Origin: CADEDV01 sp964596345
GTDB taxonomy: Bacteria > Bacteroidota > Bacteroidia > Chitinophagales > Chitinophagaceae
Direction of reading: 5' to 3'
Length of the DNA: 64,000 nt
Assembly: GCA_964596345.1 (NCBI GenBank)
Contig: CAZQSZ010000004.1
Span: 1 to 64,000, forward strand
In this document: one piece after another, positions 25,635 to 34,134 of the stretch
Layout: each line of letters opens with the position of its first letter
Position numbering within the stretch: position 1 is the stretch's first letter
Notes under the pieces: generated by a model
What the model saw: the letters and a program-made list of their open reading frames with translations, nothing else
The model's database searches: none
Told to the model about the DNA's origin: nothing
Translations under genes and position numbers: made by a program

Positions 25635-26651
25635 TCAGCCCTTCCGCATCAGCTTGTCTCTTTCTTCGGCCACCACGTTGAGCATACTTTCCAGCTCTCC
25701 GATCCGTTTGATCTGGCTTTCTAAGCGTTTATTAGCATCTGACACCGCTTGCAGGTCATTATTCAATTCCTCAAGATAGGCGACTCTTTTCTGTAATTGC
25801 TGACGATGAAAATGCGCATCCTTGAATTTATCTTCTGTTTCGGCAAGTAATGATTGCAATTCCCTGTTCTCGCTGCTCAGGGCATTCAGTCTGGTTCGCT
25901 GCTCTTCAAAATCACGGCTCATTTTAATATGCTCTTCTTTCAGGTCTTCGTATTCCAGGTTGATATTCTTGGAAGAACTGACCTGTGATTCCAGTTTCTG
26001 TATCTTTTCCTGCAGGGTATTGAATTCCAGGTAAGCATTATCAAGCATGGAACTCATTTCTTTTGATAAATGAGCTTTTTGACGGGTAGCATTGATCTCC
26101 TGTTCCTTTTGTGAAAGCATGGACCGGAGGTCTTCGATCTGGTTATACAGTTCTTCGTTATCCTTTAATATCTCTTTTTGTTTTTCTTCAGTTTCTTTAA
26201 TGATATCAATATGGCTCAGCAACTGGTTGATCTTTTCGTTGTGCTCTATCAGGCTGTTTTGTGCCTGCCGGAGTTGTTCATAATAATTAATCTTGTCAGT
26301 GGGTGATCCCTGCGATAGCTGTGGTGTTGCTTTGCGGGCTGCTTCCAGTTCCTGTTGTAATTTCTTATTCTGTTTTTTGGATTCTTCTGCTTCAATCAGG
26401 TAGATCTTGCTGTTCTCCTCTGCCTCTTCCAACTGCTGGCGCAGGGAACTGAGTTCTTTGTCCTTTATTTCAACATCGTTGAAATATTTCATTTTCCATT
26501 CATTCAGGTCCTGTTCGTTCTTTTTGGGTTCTGTGAAGGTGGATTTCAGGCTTCGGCGGCTGGTAATAAAGAAGTGGATCGTAATACCCAGGACGATCGC
26601 AAAAAATACCAGTAAAATAATCTCTACAATGGAGAGGGAGAGGTTCGCCAT
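25635..26651 (-). CDS. Membrane-anchored coiled-coil protein, unknown function
   Basis: The protein has 338 residues. One membrane helix near the N terminus (about 7-28, VEIILLVFFAIVLGITIHFF) is followed by almost continuous heptad-rich coiled coil to the C terminus (Glu/Gln/Lys/Leu rich, few aromatic residues). It has no enzymatic motif and I do not recognise a named family. The layout suggests a cytoplasmic rod tethered to the inner membrane. It lies 135 bp downstream of pyrH on the same strand, separated by a hairpin. Confidence 0.72.
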   Translation of the reverse strand: MANLSLSIVEIILLVFFAIVLGITIHFFITSRRSLKSTFTEPKKNEQDLNEWKMKYFNDVEIKDKELSSLRQQLEEAEENSKIYLIEAEESKKQNKKLQQELEAARKATPQLSQGSPTDKINYYEQLRQAQNSLIEHNEKINQLLSHIDIIKETEEKQKEILKDNEELYNQIEDLRSMLSQKEQEINATRQKAHLSKEMSSMLDNAYLEFNTLQEKIQKLESQVSSSKNINLEYEDLKEEHIKMSRDFEEQRTRLNALSSENRELQSLLAETEDKFKDAHFHRQQLQKRVAYLEELNNDLQAVSDANKRLESQIKRIGELESMLNVVAEERDKLMRKG

Positions 26652-26672
26652 AACAAGTAACGTACGATTTCT

Positions 26673-26710
26673 AAACTATTAAAAAATGGGCAGAAAGCCC
26701 TTAATAGTTT
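26673..26710 (-). terminator. Hairpin terminator after pyrH
   Basis: AAACTATTAA (26673-26682) pairs with TTAATAGTTT (26701-26710), with GGGC/GCCC inside. On the minus strand GGGC-loop-GCCC is followed by ATTTTTT, which suits termination of pyrH. Confidence 0.55.
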
Positions 26711-26786
26711 TTCACAGGTGGGTGGTAACGGGCTGCCGCAAGATAGCCTTTACTGTGAATTATTGTTATAGGAAAACTACGATGGA

Positions 26787-27500
26787 TCAGCCTTTTACAA
26801 GAGTACCGACCTTTTCACCGGTAACAACCCGGCGCAGGTTGCCTTCCTTATTCATATCAAAGACAATAATGGGAAGGTTATTTTCCATACATAAGGTGAA
26901 GGCGGTCATATCCATTACCTTTAGCTGCTGAGAAAGACATTCCTGGAAAGTGATGGTATTGTATTTAGTAGCAGAAGGATCTTTTTCAGGGTCCGCATTG
27001 TAGATGCCATCCACCCGGGTTCCTTTCAGGATCACATCGGCATTGATCTCAATAGCTCTTAATGAACCGGCTGTATCGGTGGTGAAGTAGGGGTTACCGG
27101 TGCCTGCCCCGAAAATGACCACCCTTCCTTTCTCTACGTGGCGGATGGCCCGGCGGCGGATATATGGTTCTGCGATCTGTTCCATTTTAATAGCACTTTG
27201 CAAACGGGTGTACACCCCGATTCTTTCCAAACCAGCCTGCAATGCCATGCCGTTAATAACCGTGGCCAGCATACCCATATAATCACCATGTGCCCTTTCA
27301 ATGCCTGTTTCGGCTTCATTCATACCGCGGTAAATGTTGCCGCCACCAATAACAATGGCGACCTGCACGCCTAATTCAGTGATTGATTTGATATCCTGGG
27401 CATATTGGGCAATGACAGAAGTGTCAAATCCAAAACTTTTATCACCCATTAAAGCCTCGCCGGAAAGTTTAAGCAGAATACGTTTGTACTTAGGAAGCAT
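26787..27500 (-). CDS. pyrH: UMP kinase PyrH
   Basis: Bacterial UMP kinase of 237 residues (amino acid kinase fold) makes UDP from UMP in pyrimidine synthesis. Motifs are LLKLSGEALMG at the N terminus, VIGGGNIYRG, GHVEKGRVVIFGAGTGNPYFTTDTAG-type nucleotide loop and the C-terminal GTLV. All are intact and length is normal. A TATCTTCG element at 27520-27527 on the minus strand is a plausible promoter about 20 bp upstream of the ATG. Confidence 0.96.
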   Translation of the reverse strand: MLPKYKRILLKLSGEALMGDKSFGFDTSVIAQYAQDIKSITELGVQVAIVIGGGNIYRGMNEAETGIERAHGDYMGMLATVINGMALQAGLERIGVYTRLQSAIKMEQIAEPYIRRRAIRHVEKGRVVIFGAGTGNPYFTTDTAGSLRAIEINADVILKGTRVDGIYNADPEKDPSATKYNTITFQECLSQQLKVMDMTAFTLCMENNLPIIVFDMNKEGNLRRVVTGEKVGTLVKG

Positions 27501-27561
27501 GCAGTAAATATTTGCGCTGCGAAGATAGGGAAATCAGGTGTTGAAAAAAGAGAAAGCCAAA

Positions 27562-27618
27562 AAGTGATGGCCTTTGTTAGCGATCTGCTGCAAAGATTCC
27601 TGCTAACGGCCATCACTT
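27562..27618 (-). terminator. Strong hairpin terminator between small ORF and pyrH
   Basis: AAGTGATGGCC (27562-27572) pairs perfectly with GGCCATCACTT (27608-27618), continued inside by GTTAGC/GCTAAC. On the minus strand it is followed by TTTTTGG and a TTTTTT run. It ends transcription from the hemerythrin side before the pyrH promoter. Confidence 0.7.
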
Positions 27619-27643
27619 ACCCTAACGCTGTGAGAACAGCTTT

Positions 27644-27754
27644 TTATAACAGGGATTGCACCCTGGTAAAGAATTGCTTTTTTGCTGCTTTATTCTTTAC
27701 TGAAAAATGGATCGCAAAAACGGTCAATTCCCAGATGAGTTGAATTTTTTTCAT
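27644..27754 (-). CDS. Candidate 36-residue peptide
   Basis: An ATG frame of 36 codons starts MKKIQLIWELTVFAIHFSVK and ends in a basic region. It sits 47 bp downstream of the hemerythrin-like gene on the same strand and 26 bp before a strong terminator, a normal place for a last small cistron. There is no recognised family and no strong ribosome-binding site, so chance remains possible. The N-terminal half is amphipathic. Confidence 0.3.
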   Translation of the reverse strand: MKKIQLIWELTVFAIHFSVKNKAAKKQFFTRVQSLL

Positions 27755-27801
27755 AATAGTCGTTTTGAATGCTGACAGTATAAAGGGGTTACTATGTTGC
27801 A

Positions 27802-28479
27802 TCAGGCAACCATGGCTCCTTCCGTCAGGTCTTCGAGTATTTTCCGGAAGCGGTCATAGGGCAACTCCTTTTCCGCAATGGTGAACAAGGCACTGAAAAC
27901 GGCCTCGGGTGCATTTTTCTGGACGGTTTTCAGCCAGCCGGTGATCTCTGCGTTATTCATTCCTTTCATCATCCAGGCAGACGTGAAGGCCATTTCTGCC
28001 GGTTGGATGGAGGCAACGATTTGCTGGTTCAATTGCCGGAGCTCTGCATCCGAATAGAACCTCCATAATTTTTCATTCAGCACCGTTTCTTCTTTTGCCA
28101 TATGATCAAGATTAAAGCTCATAAAAGCAATAAAGGAATGCAGGATGGAAAGACCGGTGAGCAACTTGCTTTCTGCGGTTTCATTTTTTGAAAAACCTGC
28201 AATCAGTATTCTGAGATTTTCGGCCAGCCGGTGATCTTCCGCATGTTCCTGCTCAAAACAATCCACCAGGGAGGGTTCATATTGCTGAATGGCGGGTAAA
28301 ACAAAGTGATCTTCATGGGCGGCATGTTTATCAAAAATGTCAAGGACAATTTTGATTTTTTCTAATGCTACTTCCGTTTCTTCCGGATTGGTAAAATTTG
28401 TCTGTTGTACAGTTAATGCTGCATCGTATAATAAAGCCCGGAGTGCTTTATGTATGGGGTTGAAAATGTTGAAACGCAT
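27802..28479 (-). CDS. Hemerythrin-like (HHE) domain protein
   Basis: The protein has 225 residues and is helical. His/Glu metal-ligand pattern: HKALR near 10, HAAHEDHFVLPAI near 54-66, EQEHAEDHRLAENL near 77-90 and LDHMAKEETVL near 130-140. This is the four-helix bundle of HHE/hemerythrin-like proteins, which bind a di-iron site and sense or hold oxygen or NO. The C-terminal third (about 155-225) is an extra helical region of unknown role. It is likely cytoplasmic. Confidence 0.82.
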   Translation of the reverse strand: MRFNIFNPIHKALRALLYDAALTVQQTNFTNPEETEVALEKIKIVLDIFDKHAAHEDHFVLPAIQQYEPSLVDCFEQEHAEDHRLAENLRILIAGFSKNETAESKLLTGLSILHSFIAFMSFNLDHMAKEETVLNEKLWRFYSDAELRQLNQQIVASIQPAEMAFTSAWMMKGMNNAEITGWLKTVQKNAPEAVFSALFTIAEKELPYDRFRKILEDLTEGAMVA

Positions 28480-28718
28480 AATTGGTATGATTTAATGATC
28501 ACTGATTTCGATAACAAATTTCAGGATCAAAGCGCTGCGGGTCAATTCGCCGCTGCATGAGTTGTAATTTCAGGTGGATGAACCAGCGGGAACATCAATA
28601 TTAACCGGCAATTGATACCCGGTTTTAAGCAGTTCATCCCCAATGCTGGCAACCCGGTATGCGAAATATACATTTTGTGGCTTCATTGGGTATATTTGAA
28701 GTATCCAACCGCTGTGCT

Positions 28719-31700
28719 TTGAAGAAATTCCTATTGCATATTTTTTACCTCCTGGCTTTTCCCCTGTCTGTTCTATCGCAACAGGAGAAAAAGTTTGCTT
28801 TTATGCATTATGGAATGACGCAGGGACTTTCCTCCAACGAGGTCATGTGCTCCATCCAGGATGACGATGGTTATATCTGGATCGGTACCAACAACGGATT
28901 ACAACGGTATGATGGAGTGAGATTCCTGACCTTTCGTAATCAGAAAGATAATCCTCTTTCTATCCCCGGGAATGTTATCCATCAACTATTGATTGATAAA
29001 AAAGGGAATATGTGGATGCTGGCGGCAGGCAGAAAGGTCGGCATATTTGATACCCGGAAATTCATATTCCGTGAAGCCGCCGTAAATCCTGCAGATGATA
29101 TCTATATGCACGGGGTTAAAAAAATTGTGGAAGATGAAGCCGGCAATATTATGATGATTATTGCCAACCTGCAGTTACTTACCTATAATAAAGAAAAAAA
29201 TGAGTTTTCTGCAGAGCACAATTTTATCAAATTTCCCCGGGATTGGGGAGTTGTTGATATGATCAATATCCCCGGAACGGAAAAGTATATATTAGGGACA
29301 CAGCACGGAACGGCTATATATAACAATAAGACGGGCCAGTTAAGTTATGCAGGTCATAATGTTGAAAGAGAGCCACTCATAGAAAAGTTTGGAATGATTA
29401 AGCCCACGGCTCATTATATGTTTGATAAAGAAGGCCGGCTGTGGTTTGATATATGGGATGGTTTTCCGAGGTTATACTGTTATGATTATAAAAAAGACCA
29501 GGGACTCATCAACCGATTTGATTTTGGCTCCATGTTGGGTGCCTATCATGAAATACATGGATTTCTGCAGCAACGGGATGGCACTGTCTGGGTGCATGGG
29601 CTGGGGCTTTTTGCGCAGTATAATGAGAGAACGAAACAATTTCTTAAAGTATATAATGGCTATGAAAGCGAGCAAAGCATCGCTTACAGTAAAGTGGGAC
29701 ATATTACCGAGGATACGGAAGGAAATATATGGGTGTCTACCAGTAACAGCGGGATTTATATGTTTAATCCGGCAGAGCAGTTCTTTACCAACATCCATCA
29801 TATCCACCGGGTGAGTGGGAAACCGGGAGATGGCAGTGCAATGTCTTTTGCCCGCACCCTGAACGGAAATATATTGGCAGGCACATGGGGGGACGGGTTG
29901 TACCGGTATGACAGCAATTTTAATGTATTACCTCTGAACATTAAGGGATTTGATAATACGGGAACCAAATCAATATGGGCTATGTTCCCTTCAAAAGATA
30001 AGAATATTATCTGGATGGCTTCTCAGCCCGGGGTTCATAAGTATGACCAGGCCCGGAACCAGGTAACCTTTTATGATCCGGCGGCCATTAGAGGCAGAAC
30101 GGTCCGGCAAATTGCCGAGGATCGCTTTGGTAATCTGTGGTTGGGCACACAAAGCCTCGGGCTTTTTAAATGGCCCGCCAAAAATGGTATTATCAGGCCA
30201 GAAGACAGCCTGGTTCATTTTAAAGAGATACCGGAAAACCAGATAGCAAAAATCCTTGTTGATAAGCAGGGCAATATATGGGTGGCAACCATTGGATTTG
30301 GATTGTATGTGATTGATCCGGCTACCAGTAAAGTGATCATGCATTTTGGTACGGCTGAAGTCCGGGAAAGAAAATTGCCATCCAACAGCATAACTGCAAT
30401 GCTGGAGTATAATGATTCGACCATGCTGATTGCTGCAGATGGAATCCATTTATTTAATAGCAAGAGCCGTAAAACGATAAGAACAATTGGTACCTCAGAA
30501 ACGATAACAGGTGGTATCGCTGCGTTAGAAAGAGACCGGTTTGGCTATGTATGGGCTTCCACCACTACGGGTATTTACCGGATAAATATTTTCAATAAAA
30601 TCTTTATCCGGTTCGACCGGGTGGATGGTATAGCGAATGATTATTTTATCATAGCAGCATCTCTCACCTTGCCGGATGGAAGAGTATTATTTGGAGCAGA
30701 TAACCAGTTTGTTTTTTTTAATCCTGCCAGGGTCCAGATAAATGATGTAGCACCACCGGTCAGGATTACCGGTTTTAGTCTCATGAATAAGCCATTGCTG
30801 GTGGATTCACTGCTTGGCCTTGACCGGGTGAACCTGGCACCTGAAGAAAATTCAATTAAAATAGATTTTTCCGGGTTAAGCTATAATAATGCCTATATCA
30901 TAAAGTATAAGCTGGAGGAAATTGATAAGGATTGGAGGATGGCAGACCGGAATTATCAGGCTATCTATTCTTATCTGCCACCCGGTAATTACACTTTTAT
31001 GGTGCGAAGTGAAGATGCAGAAGGAAGGCCTGGTAGTGCAATCACTAAATTGCTGATTAAAGTGCGGCCACCTTTTTGGAAGACCTGGTGGTTTTTAGGC
31101 CTTGTCATCATCGCCATAACAGTCATATTGTTTTGGCTGGACAAACTGAGGATTCAGCGGTTAAGGGCAACCGAAAGTGTAAGGACGAGAATTGCCACCA
31201 GCCTGACAGAGGATATGAGTAATTCACTCAGCAGCATCAATATCTCCAGCGAACTGGCTAAAACAAAAGTGGATACAGATACACAGCGGACAAAGGAATA
31301 TATCAACCAGATCAGTGATACCAGCAACCGCATGGTGCAATCCATGTATGATATGGTGTGGAGCATTGACCCCAAGAACGATACGATGGAGGACACCATG
31401 CAGCGAATGAAGAGCTTTGCAGCCGAGATTGAGAATATCCATCATGTCAGTATTGATTTTGATACGGACCGGCAGGTGGAACAACTGGGATTGGATATGG
31501 AACTCCGGTATGAATTATTGTGTATTTACAAAGAAGCGGTAACCAATGCGGCCCGTCATGCTGATGGCAGGTTCATCAAAATAAGTCTGCGGTACAGCAG
31601 ACCCAGGCTGGTGATGATGATACTGGATGACGGTAAAGGGTTTGCGATGGATAGTGCAGCAATGCTGGGAAGGGGAATAAGTGAAATGCGGAGAAGGGCT

Positions 31701-31778
31701 GCTGCTATCAATGCTATTCTTTACATTGAGTCAGAAGTCAATACTGGAACTGTAGTGAAACTGGAAATGCCGGTGTAG
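28719..31778 (+). CDS. Beta-propeller sensor kinase-like protein lacking the usual phosphoacceptor His
   Basis: The protein has 1019 residues from a TTG start that gives a clean signal peptide (KKFLLHIFYLLAFPLSVLSQ). An upstream in-frame ATG at 28659 is possible, but a TATATTTG -7 element at 28691 lies between. The large periplasmic part has repeated ligand-sensing propeller units (DGYIWIGTNNGLQRYDG, GNIWVSTSNSGIYMFNP), then a Y_Y_Y domain and one TM helix (about 804-822). The cytoplasmic dimerisation helix has LTED at T830 where HisKA_3 kinases have LHDD. The ATPase domain keeps EAVTNAARHA, DDGKGF and GRGISEM. No DNA-binding domain is attached. Confidence 0.88.
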   Translation: MKKFLLHIFYLLAFPLSVLSQQEKKFAFMHYGMTQGLSSNEVMCSIQDDDGYIWIGTNNGLQRYDGVRFLTFRNQKDNPLSIPGNVIHQLLIDKKGNMWMLAAGRKVGIFDTRKFIFREAAVNPADDIYMHGVKKIVEDEAGNIMMIIANLQLLTYNKEKNEFSAEHNFIKFPRDWGVVDMINIPGTEKYILGTQHGTAIYNNKTGQLSYAGHNVEREPLIEKFGMIKPTAHYMFDKEGRLWFDIWDGFPRLYCYDYKKDQGLINRFDFGSMLGAYHEIHGFLQQRDGTVWVHGLGLFAQYNERTKQFLKVYNGYESEQSIAYSKVGHITEDTEGNIWVSTSNSGIYMFNPAEQFFTNIHHIHRVSGKPGDGSAMSFARTLNGNILAGTWGDGLYRYDSNFNVLPLNIKGFDNTGTKSIWAMFPSKDKNIIWMASQPGVHKYDQARNQVTFYDPAAIRGRTVRQIAEDRFGNLWLGTQSLGLFKWPAKNGIIRPEDSLVHFKEIPENQIAKILVDKQGNIWVATIGFGLYVIDPATSKVIMHFGTAEVRERKLPSNSITAMLEYNDSTMLIAADGIHLFNSKSRKTIRTIGTSETITGGIAALERDRFGYVWASTTTGIYRINIFNKIFIRFDRVDGIANDYFIIAASLTLPDGRVLFGADNQFVFFNPARVQINDVAPPVRITGFSLMNKPLLVDSLLGLDRVNLAPEENSIKIDFSGLSYNNAYIIKYKLEEIDKDWRMADRNYQAIYSYLPPGNYTFMVRSEDAEGRPGSAITKLLIKVRPPFWKTWWFLGLVIIAITVILFWLDKLRIQRLRATESVRTRIATSLTEDMSNSLSSINISSELAKTKVDTDTQRTKEYINQISDTSNRMVQSMYDMVWSIDPKNDTMEDTMQRMKSFAAEIENIHHVSIDFDTDRQVEQLGLDMELRYELLCIYKEAVTNAARHADGRFIKISLRYSRPRLVMMILDDGKGFAMDSAAMLGRGISEMRRRAAAINAILYIESEVNTGTVVKLEMPV

Positions 31779-31787
31779 GAGTCTGAA

Positions 31788-31831
31788 GTTTGAGGTTTGT
31801 AGTTGTTCTTTCTAAACCACAAACCTCAAAC
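31788..31831. terminator. Bidirectional terminator-like inverted repeat
   Basis: GTTTGAGGTTTGT (31788-31800) pairs with ACAAACCTCAAAC (31819-31831), a perfect 13-bp stem with an 18-nt loop, between two convergent genes. The same CAAACCTCAAAC word occurs once before recR (about 9820-9833). Confidence 0.55.
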
Positions 31832-31841
31832 GGTAAACGGG

Positions 31842-32621
31842 TTATTTTCCCATCCATTTTTTAAAATCGGTTACTTTTTCCCGGCTTACAATTGATTCTT
31901 TATCTACTGCAGGTTTTAAATTCAGCAATAGACGATTACCGAAATAGTCATGGATCTGGTCAATACTGTTGACGGACACATAAAAGGAACGGCTGATGCG
32001 GAAATATTTATCCGGGTCCAGCATTTCTTCGAGCTCATCCATGGTATAATCAACCACATATTTTTTATTGTCATTGGTCTTAAAGAAATTCAGGCGGCCA
32101 TCGCTGTAGAAATAAGCAATATCATCTACTTCCACACTCACTAGTTTCTGGGCATGTTTGACCAGGAACCTTTTCCGGAATTCTTTGGGTTGTAATTTTT
32201 GTTGTAGTTCTTTTACCAGGCTGTCTACGGTCATCGGGGAATTTTCATGACCACCGCCATACATGTTTTTCAGGTTCCTGAATTTATCCAATGCAGTTTG
32301 CAGGTCTTCTTTTTGAACTGGCTTCAGCAAATAATCAACACTGTTCACCTTAAATGCTTTCAGTGCATACTCATCATACGAAGTAGTGAAGATGACTGTG
32401 CTTTTTACTTCTGTTTTGTCAAATATCTCAAAACTCTGACCATCCGCCAGCTCAATATCCATCAGGATAAGATCAGGGGTAGGATTATTTTCCAGCCAGT
32501 TGACAGAGGCACGGATACTATCAGCCACGCCTACCACTTCTGCAGTGGCATCTACAGATTGAAGGGTTTTGCGCAATTTTTTAACTGCCAGTTCCTCGTC
32601 TTCAATAATCAATACTTTCAT
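31842..32621 (-). CDS. LytTR-type response regulator
   Basis: The protein has 259 residues. The REC domain (1-120) starts KVLIIEDEELAVKK and has the phospho-acceptor D55 in DLILMDIEL plus the Thr/Lys pocket (FTTSYDEYALKAF, LLKPVQKEDL). The LytTR DNA-binding domain (about 155-255) has FLVKHAQKLVSVEVDDIAYFYSDGRLNFF and YFRISRSFYVSVNSI. It is the cognate regulator of the LytS-type kinase upstream (100 bp). The frame is open further 5', but MKVLIIEDEE is the conserved start. Confidence 0.94.
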   Translation of the reverse strand: MKVLIIEDEELAVKKLRKTLQSVDATAEVVGVADSIRASVNWLENNPTPDLILMDIELADGQSFEIFDKTEVKSTVIFTTSYDEYALKAFKVNSVDYLLKPVQKEDLQTALDKFRNLKNMYGGGHENSPMTVDSLVKELQQKLQPKEFRKRFLVKHAQKLVSVEVDDIAYFYSDGRLNFFKTNDNKKYVVDYTMDELEEMLDPDKYFRISRSFYVSVNSIDQIHDYFGNRLLLNLKPAVDKESIVSREKVTDFKKWMGK

Positions 32622-32663
32622 AAAATCAGTTTTAGTGTTGTGGGCTACTAAAATACTACGATT

Positions 32664-32684
32664 ACCCGGTTGTAAAAACCGGGT
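32664..32684 (-). other. Intercistronic hairpin between LytS-like and LytTR genes
   Basis: ACCCGGTT-gtaaa-AACCGGGT is a perfect 8-bp stem in the 100-nt gap. There is no T run, so it may tune mRNA stability or relative expression rather than terminate. Confidence 0.4.
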
Positions 32685-32721
32685 CCTTGCCAGCCTGCCA
32701 TTTGGCCTGTATGAATTGTTA

Positions 32722-33834
32722 TTAAGGGGTATGAACTGGAGCGGGACTGGCCTGTAGCAGGGGAACGACCACGGCAAACTCCTTACCATCGTCCCGAACG
32801 GTGATTTCCTCCTGTTTCATCAGGCGGTACTTGTTCACGATATTGGTAAGACCCACTTTATTGGAAGATACCATCCGGTCTTTACGTTGCAGGTTATTGC
32901 TGACCACCAGTTTACCACTGTTGGTGGTCATGATCAGTATTTTCAGCGGATGGTCTTTCAGGATCATATTGTGCTTGACAGCGTTTTCCACCAGCATTTG
33001 TAGGGTGAGAGGGGGCAACTGGTAGCAGCAGTAGCGTTCATCAATGATCGTTTCCAGGTCCAGGCCATCTCCATACCTTGTCTTCAGCAGGTGAAAATAA
33101 GAATGAATGAACTGCATCTCCGCTTCGAGAGTGGTCAGGCCATCTTCGTTGGTACGAAGTAAATAGCGGTATACCTTACTCATTTCATCCAGGAATTTTT
33201 CTGCTTTATCCGGATCATCACTGATCAGAGAAGAAAGAGAATTAAGGCTATTGAACAGGAAATGGGGATTCACCTGCCCCTTTAATCCTTCCAACTGGCT
33301 CTGAAGATTTTCCCGTTTCAATTGCTCGGCTTCATCCACCACCTTTCTCCATTTTTCAAAAAATGCAGCTCCTTCATTAAAACTGGTAGCCAGTAAATTA
33401 CAAATAGCCCCCACCACAATGGTCCAGGGGTAATTATCCATTCTTACCCGAAGCCCGGAAAAGCCTATATAATCATAGCCATAAAATAAAGTGGTGATGG
33501 CGGCCAGCATGATAACGACATAGGAAAAAATGCCCAACCCGATGCGTTTAAATGTCTGGCTGTATTTGGGAAAACGGTTTTGGAGCAGCGACGCCACCGT
33601 GCCGCATAATATATATACAAGAGCCACCACGGCCGCGGTAATGATGGTTGGCAATAAAAAATTGATCCAGCTGCTAAAATAATCTGCCCCAAAGATCACA
33701 ATGTTCATGGCTATTGAAACCGGGGGCACAATAATAAAGCCGATCAGTCTTTCCTTACTGCTGTAGTTCAGCATGTTTATATTGAATAAAAAACCACTCA
33801 TACGGATAGTCCCTAAATTATCATTCCGGGTCAT
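32722..33834 (-). CDS. LytS-family sensor histidine kinase
   Basis: The protein has 370 residues. Four membrane helices (about 30-50, 58-82, 100-118, 135-150) are followed by a His_kinase (PF06580) domain: LEGLKGQVNPHFLFNSLNSL with phosphoacceptor H191, then the ATPase N box MLVENAVKHNMI and a short C-terminal GLTNIVNKYRL segment. It has no large sensor domain and presumably senses through the membrane helices. It pairs with the LytTR regulator downstream. Alternative starts at M12 and M21 exist; the first is kept because it adds only a short tail. Confidence 0.93.
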   Translation of the reverse strand: MTRNDNLGTIRMSGFLFNINMLNYSSKERLIGFIIVPPVSIAMNIVIFGADYFSSWINFLLPTIITAAVVALVYILCGTVASLLQNRFPKYSQTFKRIGLGIFSYVVIMLAAITTLFYGYDYIGFSGLRVRMDNYPWTIVVGAICNLLATSFNEGAAFFEKWRKVVDEAEQLKRENLQSQLEGLKGQVNPHFLFNSLNSLSSLISDDPDKAEKFLDEMSKVYRYLLRTNEDGLTTLEAEMQFIHSYFHLLKTRYGDGLDLETIIDERYCCYQLPPLTLQMLVENAVKHNMILKDHPLKILIMTTNSGKLVVSNNLQRKDRMVSSNKVGLTNIVNKYRLMKQEEITVRDDGKEFAVVVPLLQASPAPVHTP

Positions 33835-34134
33835 TTTTCCAATAAGCTGCCGTATGAACTGTGGTTTAGAGTGATGAATTGTTTTTTTATAAGTATCAAT
33901 TGGTTTGTCAAATTACAAAATAAGAACTGAAAGCAGCTGGCAGATTCCTGCTAAAGGGGAGGGCTCTGCCACAAAACTGATCAGCAGGCAGGTACCTGCA
34001 CTTTGGATCTTTGATTGCTTCAATCAATTCATGCCCCACTTGCTTCAATTCATTACCATCTGTCTTTTTTACCCTGCTGAACGGGTACATATTTGTGCCC
34101 TGATCAATAACCATTAACCAAGTAAACCTTTTTT
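33835..34134. other. 300-bp divergent spacer
   Basis: The spacer separates the LytS-like gene (minus) from the 307-residue protein gene (plus). It holds a perfect 12-bp palindrome GCAGGTACCTGC (33988-33999) and CATATTTG (34088-34095, one mismatch to the -7 consensus). Short open frames occur on both strands at 33905-34117, but neither resembles a known protein. Confidence 0.35.

Noticed and set aside
33905..34117. Overlapping frames of about 70 codons on both strands in the 300-bp spacer
   Set aside because: Neither shows a known domain, signal peptide or promoter in the right place; kept as spacer.
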